Shown here: positions 32,910-42,891 of the stretch, one piece after another
Numbering within the stretch: position 1 is the first letter of the stretch
Layout: every line of letters starts with the position of its first letter
NCBI GenBank assembly: GCA_031771865.1
Contig: JASISA010000025.1
Coordinates: 2,728,001 to 2,792,000 of the forward strand
Direction: 5' to 3'
Length of the DNA: 64,000 nucleotides
From: Nothophaeocryptopus gaeumannii
Lineage: Eukaryota; Ascomycota; Dothideomycetes; Mycosphaerellales; Mycosphaerellaceae
The notes under the pieces: generated by a model
Databases searched by the model: none
What the model saw: the letters and a program-made list of their open reading frames with translations, nothing else
Told to the model about the DNA's origin: nothing
Made by a program: the position numbers and the translations under genes

Positions 32910-33623
32910 ATGGCTAAAAAGGAACGCACAGCAGAAGAAGCGGCAGCGAGGGCCGCACGAAAAGCTGCTAAAGCCGCAAAGGCCTCCAGATCCACCGATA
33001 CTCCAACCACAGCGACATTAGCAACAACACCGACTGCGAAGACCACCGAGCAGACAATCGAAGACAAACTCGCTTCCCACTCCCCTTTCAGCCGAATGAC
33101 CGTCTCGCTCTACCTCGCCCTCTCACCCTGCGCCAACAACTTCCCCCTCGACGGTCTCTGCGCCGAACACCTCTCGCCGAATTTGCTCTCGTACTATCCA
33201 CCTCTCAATGGCGTGATGCTTTCGTATAGCAATCCACGGCTTTCGGAAGAGCCAGAAGATGCGGTAGCAGCTGGGGAAGGAAGTCAAGAGGAAGTTCTGG
33301 CGCGCAGCATAAACGAATACGCCGTAACCTACGTCTGGCTCACAGCCGAATTCGTTGTTTTCCGACCGGGACCGGGGACGTACTTGACAGGAGAGGTGAA
33401 CCTACAAAACGAGGGATTGCTGGGCTTGATCTGCTATAACTACTTCAACGTGGCTGTTCCGAGGGAGAACCTGCCAGAGGTTTGGGAATGGGATACGGAT
33501 AGGGAGGTTTGGAGGGATGGGGAGGGGAAGATTCCTGGGAAGGAGGTTGTGGTGAAGGTGGTGGATTTTGAGAATAGTGGGCAGGAGAGTATTAGTATAC
33601 AAGGGACTATGGTTGGAATTTGA
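32910..33623 (+). CDS. RPA43: RNA polymerase I subunit RPA43
   Basis: A single exon of 237 residues. An Ala/Lys-rich N-terminal extension of ~45 residues precedes the Rpb7-like N-terminal fold: MTVSLYLALSPCANNFPLDG, then LCAEHLSPNLLSYYPPLNGV and VMLSYSNPRL. An acidic insertion follows, then the OB-fold part: YVWLTAEFVVFRPGPGTYLT, GEVNLQNEGLLGLICYNYFN and VAVPRENLPEVWEW. RPA43 forms the Pol I stalk with RPA14 (where present) and binds the initiation factor Rrn3 for rRNA transcription in the nucleolus. The C-terminal extension is short, giving a protein smaller than yeast Rpa43 (326 aa). With NOP58 it is the second nucleolar gene in the window. Confidence 0.9.
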   Translation: MAKKERTAEEAAARAARKAAKAAKASRSTDTPTTATLATTPTAKTTEQTIEDKLASHSPFSRMTVSLYLALSPCANNFPLDGLCAEHLSPNLLSYYPPLNGVMLSYSNPRLSEEPEDAVAAGEGSQEEVLARSINEYAVTYVWLTAEFVVFRPGPGTYLTGEVNLQNEGLLGLICYNYFNVAVPRENLPEVWEWDTDREVWRDGEGKIPGKEVVVKVVDFENSGQESISIQGTMVGI

Positions 33624-34177
33624 AGAGAGAATGGAGACGATGGACAAATGAAATGAAAGAGATCTCCAAAAGAGCACGGACAAGGAAGGGCTTGAGGGAG
33701 AACAAGGCGCCCGCTGGCCTAAACGGTTCTCACGGAAGGCGAGCTCTTCAAAATCGGCCATGGAATCTCCTGGCGCAGTTCTGCAGAAGGCTCAGGTCTG
33801 GATGACCCGATGCGCCTACCTTCATGTTTGATGGACGTTGAAGATGGCGTCTATAAGGCGACATTGAAGCTGGACTCTCTACTCGTCTGCAGAGCAGCAG
33901 ATGCGTATGTCGCCCGGGAAGGAGAGGATGCCTACCTGAACAATATTGCTTCGAGCTACTTAATGGCAGAAGAAGAAATGAAGGAGGGGCAAAAGGAAGA
34001 AAGAAGAACGACTGCTCTGGACGCAACACTCAGACTCTCATGTCCGAGCAAATTATGTACAGCTAAACGATGCTATGTGCGCAGCAGCTTGAGTAGCTCG
34101 ATTAGCCATAGGAAACGTGAGCTTGCACAGCGACCAGCAGCTCCGTGCGTTTACTGCTTCTCTGGATCAAGCCATGA
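33624..34177. other. intergenic, no gene seen
   Basis: About 550 bp of convergent 3-prime flank between RPA43 and the coilin-like gene. Short frames only. Confidence 0.5.
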
Positions 34178-34429
34178 TCAAGTCCTATGTTTTGCCACGA
34201 ATGCGAAAGCGCTCTCATTCGATGACTTCTTCGGCCTTCTGCGGTCGAAGAATTTCCCAAAATCCGAGCTCCAGTGTTCAGGCTCGACTTCCTTAGATTC
34301 AGCAGGACCGGCCACAGCAGGCTCAGTCGTCTCTTTCTCAGGATGAGCTGCATCGTTTCCCTGCTTGATCCTCGCCAGCATAGCCTCAAGATGTCCCAGA
34401 AACCGCGGCCCGTGCTCATCCGCTACATT
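34178..34429 (-). other. in-frame coding-like extension after the coilin-like stop
   Basis: Directly after the TAG at 34432-34430 the same frame continues for 83 codons without a stop, with protein-like text (VADEHGPRFLGHLEAMLARI, KETTEPAVAGPAESKEVEP, HWSSDFGKFFDRRRPKKSSN) to a TGA at 34178. It could be reached by stop readthrough, or by removing a 36-nt segment (34465-34430, GTGAGG...CGTAG, phase 0) that contains the stop but is shorter than any other intron here. It could also be the lost tail of a truncated gene. Confidence 0.45.
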
Positions 34430-36538
34430 CTACGAAGCAGACTCATTGCGACTCAGTAGCCTCACGTCTGACAAGTCCTCCCACTTCACCGTTCTCGTAC
34501 TCTCATCTTCCCCACCAGCATCGCTGAATTCTTCCATCTCGAACTTCCTATAGATACGCTTGCCATTCTCGTCGTACTCTTTCGATCGTCCTTGCGCGAT
34601 GGTAAGGGTCCAGTTGCCGTCGGTGGCTCGGTCTTCGAGGTTGGCGAGCTGTGTCACCATTTTTGGCTCCCATGAGGTGGCGGCTGAGACGGAGAGTTCT
34701 TGAAAAGTGATGTAGTCGCCAATCTTGGCGTCGCTGGAGGCAAGAGAAGGTAGAGAAGATGGGTCGGAAGGCAAGGCAGGGAAGCCATCATCTGGCTCGT
34801 CGGATTCGCCGTCGTCATCATCGTCGAGGAGGGCGCCTTCTTCCCAATAGGAGTCGTCCTCTTCCTCGTCAACAGGATCGTCATAGTCCAGGGCATCGCC
34901 GGTCCCATCCTTGTTGTATTTATCGTATGTTTCGACGTAGTCTCCATTGATGCCATTGGCTTGAGCTCCTACTCTGCGCTTCTTGCTCCGCTTCGACTTG
35001 GGCCCGCTCGCACTTCGCTTCTTGCCAAAGTTTTGATACTGGGGATCCCATCGCTGCTGAAATGGGAACGGTGGCGGTGTAAGTGTGACATCTTTATCCA
35101 AGCACTCCACTGCTGTGATGTTGACCTTGTCACGCCAGGCCTCTGAATCTTCTTCCTCTTCTGCAGGTTGCTCCGTTTTCTCAGCTGCTCCTACAGGTAC
35201 CGCACGCTTAGGGCGGGCTGCGAGCTTCTTCTGAAGGGCGTCGCGATCTGCTTGTGTCTTCGGTGTTCGTACCCCTAGAGAGCCGAATACGAGTCGGTTC
35301 ATGCCCTTAACATCGAGCCGAGCACGCTTCGTAGACTCTACGACGGCATAGTCCTCTTCGATGGCGGTTGTATTGTCAACTTCTTGCATGGGTTCGTCGG
35401 CTTCAAAGGTTTCCGTAGTGTCCAAGGTCTTACTAGAATCCGTGGGTTCAGTCTCAACCTCTTCGTGGTCCGCATCAGTGACAAATTGCTGTTCGTCCTC
35501 CTTCGCTGGTGTCACGGAATCAATATCAATGCCGCCGCTCGCAATCTGGTCCAGCAGCTTCTGGCGTTTTCGCTCCATATTCAGACGCTGCGCTGCAGTT
35601 TTAATTCCTTCGCCGTCGCCGACGTTTTTTCTTTGCCAGTCTTGCAGGTCTAGCAGTGTAGCGCCTTTTGGTAGAACACCAGCCTCTTTCAGATGCTTGA
35701 GCTTCTTCGCGTCGCGACGACGGTCGTTGCGTTCCTTCGTCTTCTTTTCACCTTCTTTCGGAGGTGACTTGTCTTGCGTCGGACCTCGTGGCGGTGGAGG
35801 TAGCTTTGAGGACATTTCTTCCGGCGGCGCGTCTGACTCCTCTATGCCATTCCACTCTGTCTCGATTTCCGTCTCCTCACTTTCACTTTCACTCCCATCC
35901 TCTTCGCTCGAGCTGTCCCGATCGGAGGAGCTCTCGCTGTCGCTGTCCGAATCAGAGCTGTCACTCTCACTGCTGTCTTCTTCAGACTCAGACTCTTCCT
36001 GCTCGCTCGCATCCTCAAGCACAGCAGCTTCGTCGAAGTCCTCGTCCTCTTCATCATCCTCGTCCTCGTCCTCCACATCTCGCTCAAATCTCACAATGGC
36101 CTGCGCATTCTCAGCGTTGCCCTCTTCAATCTCCAGCCGCTGCTTCTTCCTCGCAGGTATCTTGACCTCCGGCCGCCTCGGTCTCTTCAACAACGGCCTC
36201 CCAAACGGCACTCCGTCCAGTATATGTCTTCCGTCCTCCGTGATCTGATCCCTTCCCGTCAAGATCCGTGTTCTTAGCTCCGCAAAGCCTAACGGCTTGA
36301 TGACCACCTCATCTTCGTGCTGGAATGTATCTCCGACCTCGCTGTAATGTGTTGCTTCGTAGCCTCCAACCGTGACTGCGTAGTGTTCCAGCCCCCAGTT
36401 GTTGCCTTCAAGTGGGAAGCGTTCGTTCACGCGTTCGAGGAATTGGGAGATCGTCTGCTTTGTGGCTGTTGGCTCGATGGACCAGAGCACTTGCACGGCG
36501 GGCAGCTCGTTGCGCTCGATGCGTAGGCGGAGACGCAT
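34430..36538 (-). CDS. coilin-like / DUF7357-type acidic nuclear protein
   Basis: A single exon of 702 residues. The N-terminal ~95 residues look like a ubiquitin-like fold (MRLRLRIERNELPAVQVLWS, then GYEATHYSEVGDTFQHEDEV and VVIKPLGFAEL). A basic element (RKKQRLEIEEG) leads into a very long acidic and Ser/Asp/Glu-rich middle, and the C-terminal part has a compact domain (KIGDYITFQELSVSAATSWE to WTLTIAQGRSKEYDE) reminiscent of the Tudor-like end of coilin. The combination supports a coilin-like role in nuclear bodies and snRNP/snoRNP biogenesis, but this rests on architecture, not on an alignment. The frame does not end at the TAG (34432-34430) in a simple way: the same frame stays open for another 83 codons to 34178. 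Confidence 0.6.
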   Translation of the reverse strand: MRLRLRIERNELPAVQVLWSIEPTATKQTISQFLERVNERFPLEGNNWGLEHYAVTVGGYEATHYSEVGDTFQHEDEVVIKPLGFAELRTRILTGRDQITEDGRHILDGVPFGRPLLKRPRRPEVKIPARKKQRLEIEEGNAENAQAIVRFERDVEDEDEDDEEDEDFDEAAVLEDASEQEESESEEDSSESDSSDSDSDSESSSDRDSSSEEDGSESESEETEIETEWNGIEESDAPPEEMSSKLPPPPRGPTQDKSPPKEGEKKTKERNDRRRDAKKLKHLKEAGVLPKGATLLDLQDWQRKNVGDGEGIKTAAQRLNMERKRQKLLDQIASGGIDIDSVTPAKEDEQQFVTDADHEEVETEPTDSSKTLDTTETFEADEPMQEVDNTTAIEEDYAVVESTKRARLDVKGMNRLVFGSLGVRTPKTQADRDALQKKLAARPKRAVPVGAAEKTEQPAEEEEDSEAWRDKVNITAVECLDKDVTLTPPPFPFQQRWDPQYQNFGKKRSASGPKSKRSKKRRVGAQANGINGDYVETYDKYNKDGTGDALDYDDPVDEEEDDSYWEEGALLDDDDDGESDEPDDGFPALPSDPSSLPSLASSDAKIGDYITFQELSVSAATSWEPKMVTQLANLEDRATDGNWTLTIAQGRSKEYDENGKRIYRKFEMEEFSDAGGEDESTRTVKWEDLSDVRLLSRNESAS

Positions 36539-36787
36539 GGCGGGGGTATCGCGCCGAAGCGCTTGGGCGGACTTGGGTGCAGGCGAAAGGTGGTGATCGT
36601 GGACGTGGAAGAGAAGGGAAGAGATCGGCGTTTGGAGGTAGAAAGTTCAAGAGAGCTTTGGCCCCACTCTCGGGACGGCACAGACCCTGCAGCTCACTCA
36701 TTATGTGCATGTGAAGAGCAAGGCGCTCAGATCTTGTAGATATAATCTATCAAATGGTACATTTTGGGTATCACAATCTATACATTA

Positions 36788-39436
36788 TCATTGTACAATG
36801 CATCTCCATGGCCCACCACCCTCGGCCTCCTTCTCCAGTTCCTCCACTCGCTCCTCAATTCTTGCAACGCCTTTGTCGTAGTCATCAACCGCAGCATCGA
36901 CATCCTGTACTCTGCTCATCAGGCCGCTAATCTCGTATTCAAGCTTTGCAGCAAGTGTTTCTAGCTCTTTGGTTCCCCCATCGAAGTGTTCCTTTTCCTG
37001 CCTCATCACGGCACCCATGTGCGTCTGCAGCTCTCGCACATTCTGCAATCGCGGCAAATGAAGGTTGTCCATCGTTATCTGATTCTGATCAATGCCTTCC
37101 AGCACTTTGTGCAGCTGCTGTAATTGCCCAGATGTCCACGTCGCCGTCTGAAATTGGAGCGTGGTGATCATTGCCCGGAGGCGCTTGGCCTCTTTTGCCG
37201 CATACTCCTGCTCTGCCAGCTGGGCTCGAGGTGAAGAGAAAGGGTCATATTCTGTCTCATGGACGGGGTCCCATGAAAGCAAACTCTCCTCGGCAAGACT
37301 GAAGCTTAGATGCCTGGGATACACAGAGTCGTTATGGCGTTGGAGCTCTGTGTCAACATAGTGTGAATACGACAGGGTTCGTCGCAGCAGACTGGAAACG
37401 TCCACCTCGGTCTCCGGTCCAGTAGGCAGCATCTCATTGAGATCTATCCCGTTGTATATTGATCCAGCGACCGATATGTCAGCCGCTGTAGATTCGTCAG
37501 TCTTCTTCAGCATCTCATCTGAGCCGTGGCTTCTTTCCTTCTGGACACTTGTAAAGCCAGACGGCTGGAGACTTTCCTGAGATTCATTACGTGTGTGTGC
37601 AGGATCGACAAACGATGGCGAGTCACTTTTGTCTGTAAATTTGGTCCCTAGTGCAGCAGTGAGGCGGTCAGTCTGCGCATTGGCCCCGGATGTAGCATGT
37701 GGCGCCTGTTTGCTTTCTGTTTCCGGACTTGTGGGACTGCTGACAGGGCTTGTGTGCGAGCGTCGGAGCGAGGGTCTCCAGCTACCTTTCTGTTCCACGG
37801 GAGATGCTGGGGCTGGGTCGTCAACCGGTGGTTTAAATTTGTGACCACGAAACCCGACAGCGCCTTTGAGGCCACTCACGGCATCATTCTTCATGGTGCC
37901 AACTCGCTTGAATACAGAGGGCTTCATGTCGTCACTCTCCTGGCCCTCATCAGCCGGAGTAACAAATTCCTCGAATTTTCGTTCTTCTTGGAACTTATTT
38001 GTCGGTATACCGTCGGCAGTGCTTTTGCGGCCGGCGGTCCAGGTATACCCCCCATGTTCATCAGGCTTGAATATGAGATTCCTGGAGAAACTAGGAGGCT
38101 CTGAGACTTCATCAGGAACACGGTCTGCCCCATCGCTCAGCTTGTGCTTCTTGAGCGGCTTGCCCAGCCAGAGCCATTTGCAGCGGTCACCATAGACAAG
38201 CTGTACGAAGCGATCGATGTCTACAGTCTCGATCTCGGCAATGCCAGCTCGGTCTCTTCTTCCAACAGCATCAAGACCCAAGTCACCACCCTTGCCACTC
38301 AGCTCTGCAACAGTTGACTTCACTGCTCGGGGGACGGCCCATCTTCCTTTCTCGGCCGCTTTCTGGGTTGCCTTATGCAATCGATCCAGAGTGCGACGAT
38401 CAAGTCTGCGCGTACGAGTGAGACGCTGTTGCTTTTGGAAAGCGCTAATACCCTTCTTCATGCCCTCCACATCAAATGGATCTTTCGGCACAGGCGCATT
38501 GATAGAGTGAAGCCGATTACGGGCGCCCATTAATAGGCCTAGTATGCCCGCAACGGTCGTCGGCCCTAAAATACCATCATGTGCTTCTATGTTGTAGTGA
38601 TCGCTGCCAATCTCCACCCACCAATCGCTGATGGCACGCTCTGTCACGTCACAAAGCAAACCATCAGCGTAGTCTATCTCCAGCTTGTCGAACAGCGTGA
38701 GCGCACTTTGGCAGAGTTTGATCAGCTCGATTACACACTTGTAAATGTCGTTTTTGTCGCTCGTCCGATAGAGCTGATGGAACTTGGCTACGGTTGATGA
38801 GGCCGGTTGTGAAAGCGTCAAGCCAACTCTCCCGGAACATCCAAGTCGCTTCAAGTCTTCGTTGACGAAGAAGTCGAATCGATGCTTGTGTAAATCGCCA
38901 TCCGGGACTGGTACGACTGCTAGTGACGACGGGAATCCGGATAAATTGGTGACCATGAGGATGCCAAGTGGTGTTTCGCGCCGTCGTGCATGGTATTGGT
39001 TGAGGGCTTTGAAGTAAACCCGGAGTCGCGGCGACCATGTCGATTCATCAGTTGGTACACTGAGTACAGACACCTTGATCGTATGAGACGGGTCGCCAGT
39101 ATATGTCGTAACCACGAAGGTAGGATGAACGCGCGAAGTTGTCCATTGTTCGACAACCCAGATCTCGTAGCCGTGCAGGTCTGCGCGTCTTTGGAGCGTG
39201 GTAGTGGCCGGGTCCTCCTCTAGATATCTAAAAGCGACCGGATCTGTGAGAACAAATTTTTGGTGCCCAGGCTGTGCTTCTGGTGCGTATTCTTCGGCTC
39301 CAGGATGTCGTTCCAGTGGAATCGGTGTTTGTGGTCGAGGCGAAGCGGGAGATCCATCTTGTGGGACTTGCGAGATTCTAGTCTGTAGTGGAGGCGGCCA
39401 CAGTCTGGCCCGGTCCAGAGACTTTCTTCCACTCAT
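36788..39436 (-). CDS. STB6-like (Sin3-binding protein family) protein
   Basis: A single exon of 882 residues from the ATG at 39436 (MSGRKSLDRARLW); the frame extends 11 codons upstream only with a GTG. The N-terminal ~330 residues form the STB6/STB2-type domain: FVLTDPVAFRYLEEDPATT, LHGYEIWVVEQWTTSRVHPT, FVVTTYTGDPSHTIKVSVLS, then GILGLLMGARNRLHSI. A second conserved region is VDIDRFVQLVYGDRCKWLWL. The middle is Ser/Pro-rich and disordered. The C-terminal 120 residues are coiled coil (LRAMITTLQFQTATWTSGQL to RIEERVEELEKEAEGG). Yeast Stb2/Stb6 bind the Sin3 corepressor; a chromatin or transcription role is inferred from that. It diverges from RMD5 across 496 bp. Confidence 0.75.
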   Translation of the reverse strand: MSGRKSLDRARLWPPPLQTRISQVPQDGSPASPRPQTPIPLERHPGAEEYAPEAQPGHQKFVLTDPVAFRYLEEDPATTTLQRRADLHGYEIWVVEQWTTSRVHPTFVVTTYTGDPSHTIKVSVLSVPTDESTWSPRLRVYFKALNQYHARRRETPLGILMVTNLSGFPSSLAVVPVPDGDLHKHRFDFFVNEDLKRLGCSGRVGLTLSQPASSTVAKFHQLYRTSDKNDIYKCVIELIKLCQSALTLFDKLEIDYADGLLCDVTERAISDWWVEIGSDHYNIEAHDGILGPTTVAGILGLLMGARNRLHSINAPVPKDPFDVEGMKKGISAFQKQQRLTRTRRLDRRTLDRLHKATQKAAEKGRWAVPRAVKSTVAELSGKGGDLGLDAVGRRDRAGIAEIETVDIDRFVQLVYGDRCKWLWLGKPLKKHKLSDGADRVPDEVSEPPSFSRNLIFKPDEHGGYTWTAGRKSTADGIPTNKFQEERKFEEFVTPADEGQESDDMKPSVFKRVGTMKNDAVSGLKGAVGFRGHKFKPPVDDPAPASPVEQKGSWRPSLRRSHTSPVSSPTSPETESKQAPHATSGANAQTDRLTAALGTKFTDKSDSPSFVDPAHTRNESQESLQPSGFTSVQKERSHGSDEMLKKTDESTAADISVAGSIYNGIDLNEMLPTGPETEVDVSSLLRRTLSYSHYVDTELQRHNDSVYPRHLSFSLAEESLLSWDPVHETEYDPFSSPRAQLAEQEYAAKEAKRLRAMITTLQFQTATWTSGQLQQLHKVLEGIDQNQITMDNLHLPRLQNVRELQTHMGAVMRQEKEHFDGGTKELETLAAKLEYEISGLMSRVQDVDAAVDDYDKGVARIEERVEELEKEAEGGGPWRCIVQ

Positions 39437-39932
39437 ATCGAACGCAGCCTGGCGTCTGTCAAGTGTCACCGGGAAATAGCGCTACGTAGGCGCGTGGGAC
39501 TGCTCATGTTTTGGCCCGCTTGGTTATGCTTGGGTCATGGGAGCCAGCAAACAACTCGATCTCCTAAGTCCAGTTGTCACCATGTCAAATGCGCGTGCTA
39601 GATCTTCTGAGTAATCCGGCCAGGTTGATGCAGTGCGCGAAACGTGTCGATAGTATATTTGTTGTTGATGGATGCGAGTCAAGGAGGATGCGAGTCAGGC
39701 ACAGCGGGCGGAGACATCACCTCGTACCTTCAGGTTTCACGGCGGTAACGAAGCATCCATCTCACACGATCATCGCATCCCTAATCTCACACAAGTGAGT
39801 GATGCGACGATCGCCTGTGACAGATCAAGCAGACTCGCCATCTCCATCGTGAATACATCAATTACCCTTTACTGCCAAAGCCTCTCCACCCACTCACGAC
39901 CGAGACCCTCGCGATCTACCGAATCACTCGCG
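39437..39932. promoter_or_regulatory. divergent promoter region, STB6-like / RMD5
   Basis: 496 bp between opposed start codons. The RMD5 frame is open on the plus strand back to 39672, but family comparison favours the ATG at 39933. Confidence 0.4.
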
Positions 39933-41228
39933 ATGGAAGGCATACTGGCTGCACACGAGCAGCAGGAGAAGAAGGGGAATCTCAGCAAAGCTATCGACGA
40001 CGTCCAAAAGCTCATCGACCTACTTCAACAAACGCGCGATGCCGTCGCCGAGAATCCCGATATGTCTGCTCTGCATCTCGCGAAGCTCCAGAACCCAGTC
40101 AAGCAGTCATTCAGCAAGATCGAGGATGACTTGAAGGAGGTGAATCGAGGCATGAATCAGTATCAGAAGGCATTAAAGGACAAGTTCAAGAGCGCCGCAT
40201 TGCCATCTGCGTCAAATGATGCACTCGCAAGCCAGCCGAACATGATCAACCGGGCAATCGCCATGCACCTGCTGCGGGAGGGCAAGTTCGACGTGGCTAA
40301 GACTTTTGTGCGAGAAGCTCATGCGCATCCACCGGAAGGTGTCGACATAGAAGGTCTGCAAGATGGTGCTGGCAAGAGCTGGATTGAGGATGTGGCAGAT
40401 GCGGACGATGTTATGCAGGACGGCATAGAAGCTTTGGCAGAAGGACAGCTGGGCAAGAGCGGGCTGCAGAAGAAGTTCTCGGAGATGTATCATATATTGG
40501 ATGCGCTACGGAATCAGCAGAATCTGGAGCAGGCCATAGATTGGGCACGGCAGCACAGCCATGAGCTGGAGAACAGAGGTTCGAATCTGGAGTTTGAGCT
40601 GTCAAGGCTGAAGTTCGTGGAGCTCTATACCACAAAGTCATTAGAAATGACCGACAACGAGCAAGACCCCTTTGCCGGGCCTTTGCAAGCACTCGAATAC
40701 GCAAGGACACAGTTCCCGACCTTCAGCACTAGATACACTCGGGAGACATTGTCGTTACTAGGATCACTGGCCTTCTCTCCGAACCTTGCAGCATCACCGT
40801 ACAATCCTTTATTCCACAACATCACATCGTTCGAGGAAGCATCCGCATCGTTCACAAGAGAGTTCTGCGGCATGCTCGGTCTCTCATCCCAATCGCCGCT
40901 CTACACTGCGGTCACCGCAGGCGGGATTGCACTGCCCGTACTGGAGAAGGTGGAGCGTGTCATGGCCCAGACTAGAGGTCAATGGACCAGTGTCAACGAG
41001 CTGCCTGTTGAGACTCCACTGCCATCCGGCTTCGCTTTCCACAGCATATTCGTGTGTCCCGTCTCCAAGGAGCAGGCGACGGATGTCAATCCACCGATGA
41101 TGCTTCCGTGTGGTCATGTGATTGCCAAGGAAAGCTTGGAAATGCATAGCAAGGGGAAGTCGAGGATGAAGTGTCCTTACTGTCCGAATGAGAGTCACCC
41201 TAGGGATTCGAAGAGGGTGTACATATGA
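39933..41228 (+). CDS. RMD5: GID/CTLH complex E3 ubiquitin ligase subunit RMD5 (Gid2)
   Basis: A single exon of 431 residues from ATG 39933. The N-terminal ~110 residues are helical (SKAIDDVQKLIDLLQQTRDA, IEDDLKEVNRGMNQYQKALK). A LisH-like element follows (INRAIAMHLLREGKFDVAKT), then CTLH/CRA (KKFSEMYHILDALRNQQNLE, QAIDWARQHSHELENRGSNL, QALEYARTQFPTF). The C-terminus is a degenerate RING: FVCPVSKEQATDVNPPMMLP, CGHVIAKESLEMHSKGK, CPYCPNE. That is the typical RMD5 layout, in which RING cysteines are reduced and the partner Fyv10/Gid9 completes the catalytic module. The complex ubiquitinates gluconeogenic enzymes on return to glucose. The length fits yeast Rmd5 (421). Confidence 0.92.
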   Translation: MEGILAAHEQQEKKGNLSKAIDDVQKLIDLLQQTRDAVAENPDMSALHLAKLQNPVKQSFSKIEDDLKEVNRGMNQYQKALKDKFKSAALPSASNDALASQPNMINRAIAMHLLREGKFDVAKTFVREAHAHPPEGVDIEGLQDGAGKSWIEDVADADDVMQDGIEALAEGQLGKSGLQKKFSEMYHILDALRNQQNLEQAIDWARQHSHELENRGSNLEFELSRLKFVELYTTKSLEMTDNEQDPFAGPLQALEYARTQFPTFSTRYTRETLSLLGSLAFSPNLAASPYNPLFHNITSFEEASASFTREFCGMLGLSSQSPLYTAVTAGGIALPVLEKVERVMAQTRGQWTSVNELPVETPLPSGFAFHSIFVCPVSKEQATDVNPPMMLPCGHVIAKESLEMHSKGKSRMKCPYCPNESHPRDSKRVYI

Positions 41229-41377
41229 TGAGGGAAGGAAGATACGATCATTTGAGTGAAGACTATGGAGCTTGGATTTTGCAGACGAACTCATCTGCTT
41301 CCCTTGTCCATCTTGATACACCCCACTGGCTGTCTTCGTGCTGACTGCCGGGATAACAAGCGACCCACAGCGCTATC

Positions 41378-42247
41378 CTACCCAATCTTCAAGGCTGCCA
41401 CTATAGTCTTCAGGTCTTGGTGCGAGAAACCTTTGAACCCTTGTCGGGAAGACACATTTCGAGCCACTCGATCACAGGCGCTCACTGCGGCATCAACCTC
41501 CTGGACACCAAGATAAAGCCATCGATCTAGCCTGTCTGGGTTCCTCGGGTGCGAGATGCCATCAAATGCAGATTGCGTCAGTCCATCTTTGGTCCATTCT
41601 AAACTCATCCTCGTGGCCACTACCATTGGTCGTTGGTACCAAGTAGGTACAGGTACTTGTGGCTCGTTTACCGCCGATGCCCATCCATCGTCCATGTTCG
41701 ATTGCTCTGTGATCTCGATACTGATTTTTCGGAAGAGGGCAAGATCTCCTGCGCCTTTGAGTATGGTCTCTGCGCGTTGCGATAGAAGCAAGACGCCGGC
41801 GTCGCGGGTGAGTTGATGATGAGCTATGGCAGAGATGGGAGCACCAGTGCGGATATCGGTCTGAAGTCCTAGGTCAGAACCAGCAACAAGAACAAACTCG
41901 ACTTCAGCGAAGAATATTGGCGTCACCTCACGTCTTAATTGACGGGATACGTCACAGAGTGCCGGCAGCTGCATGTTCGTCAGGTGACGAAGGTAATGAG
42001 TGCGTCCTTCCTCTTCTTGAGCGATTACGATGGAGCAAATGCGAGCGCGGAGCTCTGCTGGCAGGTTCATCAGCAGGAAGGGTCCTTTACGTTTGAACGG
42101 CGCGGGTTTCTTGGGTTTCTTCCGGGTGGAGGGCTGGCCTGTTTGGAGCTCATCGTGGACTTTGGGAGGCTTGTTCCGGAGACGCCCGTTCTCTCTGGTC
42201 TTGTGCTCGGTGGCGGCGTTGGGGGTTGGGTTGGTAGTTCCTGTCAT
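41378..42247 (-). CDS. 2EXR-domain protein
   Basis: A single exon of 289 residues. About 55 basic, Pro/Lys-rich residues precede GPFLLMNLPAELRARICSIV (LPxELRxxI) and then LPALCDVSRQLRREVTPIFF (the second conserved block, with CxxSRQLRxE). The rest is a mixed alpha/beta region (VEFVLVAGSDLGLQ, KGAGDLALFRKISIEIT) ending in a helical tail. This is the largest and most complete of the single-exon 2EXR copies here. It is tail-to-tail with RMD5 (150 bp). Function unknown. Confidence 0.75.
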   Translation of the reverse strand: MTGTTNPTPNAATEHKTRENGRLRNKPPKVHDELQTGQPSTRKKPKKPAPFKRKGPFLLMNLPAELRARICSIVIAQEEEGRTHYLRHLTNMQLPALCDVSRQLRREVTPIFFAEVEFVLVAGSDLGLQTDIRTGAPISAIAHHQLTRDAGVLLLSQRAETILKGAGDLALFRKISIEITEQSNMDDGWASAVNEPQVPVPTWYQRPMVVATRMSLEWTKDGLTQSAFDGISHPRNPDRLDRWLYLGVQEVDAAVSACDRVARNVSSRQGFKGFSHQDLKTIVAALKIG

Positions 42248-42891
42248 GATTGAATTTGGTGGAGGATGTAGAAGGACGATTGCAGAGTGCGGCTCGGACG
42301 GGTCATTTCAAAAGGAGATAAAGAAGGAGAGAAGAATCGCGGAACTGGCTGGCCTGTACACGCTTCACCAGCAAACACGGTATTTGCTTCGAGGCCTCTG
42401 GGGCATTCGAAGCACCCTAGATGCGACGTGAGCGGCGTGGAATGCGCACGTCTGCAAGAGGAAGCAACAGTGTAGTGGATGTGTATTCCGATCATCTTGG
42501 ACCTCTCAGATGTTTGTGGTCGTCCTGACCGTCTGCCCACTATTTGACAAATTTTCTCCGCTACAGCCCATAATATGGTCTTCTTGAATACAATCAGCTG
42601 GATGAGAGGCACGGAAAGAGGCAATAGTCGGATATGTGGAAATGCAGTAGACATGCAAAGAAGATCAAAGAAGGCGAAGTCACGCTTGAAGGCCCGCCCG
42701 GAGCCGTTCGATTTCTTCAACTAGCAGCTTCCCGCTAGTGCTCTCTTGTATCGCCAGCATGGAGTCATCAGTACCCAGTGCCAGCAGATTCGTATGCCTT
42801 CATGCTCATGACTCATCGCAGCCGTCAGCTACCAGCCCACGCTCTCTTATCGGAAGCACATCGTTGGCCTCCCGAGCAGATCCACACGGTC
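42248..42891. other. intergenic, no gene seen
   Basis: About 640 bp; promoter of the 2EXR gene and 3-prime flank of the next gene. A 158-codon minus frame (42720-42244) overlaps the region but lacks any domain-like text. Confidence 0.45.

Noticed and set aside
35361..36248. 295-codon plus-strand Ser-rich frame
   Set aside because: It is the antisense of the Asp/Glu/Ser-rich coilin-like gene; low-complexity shadow.
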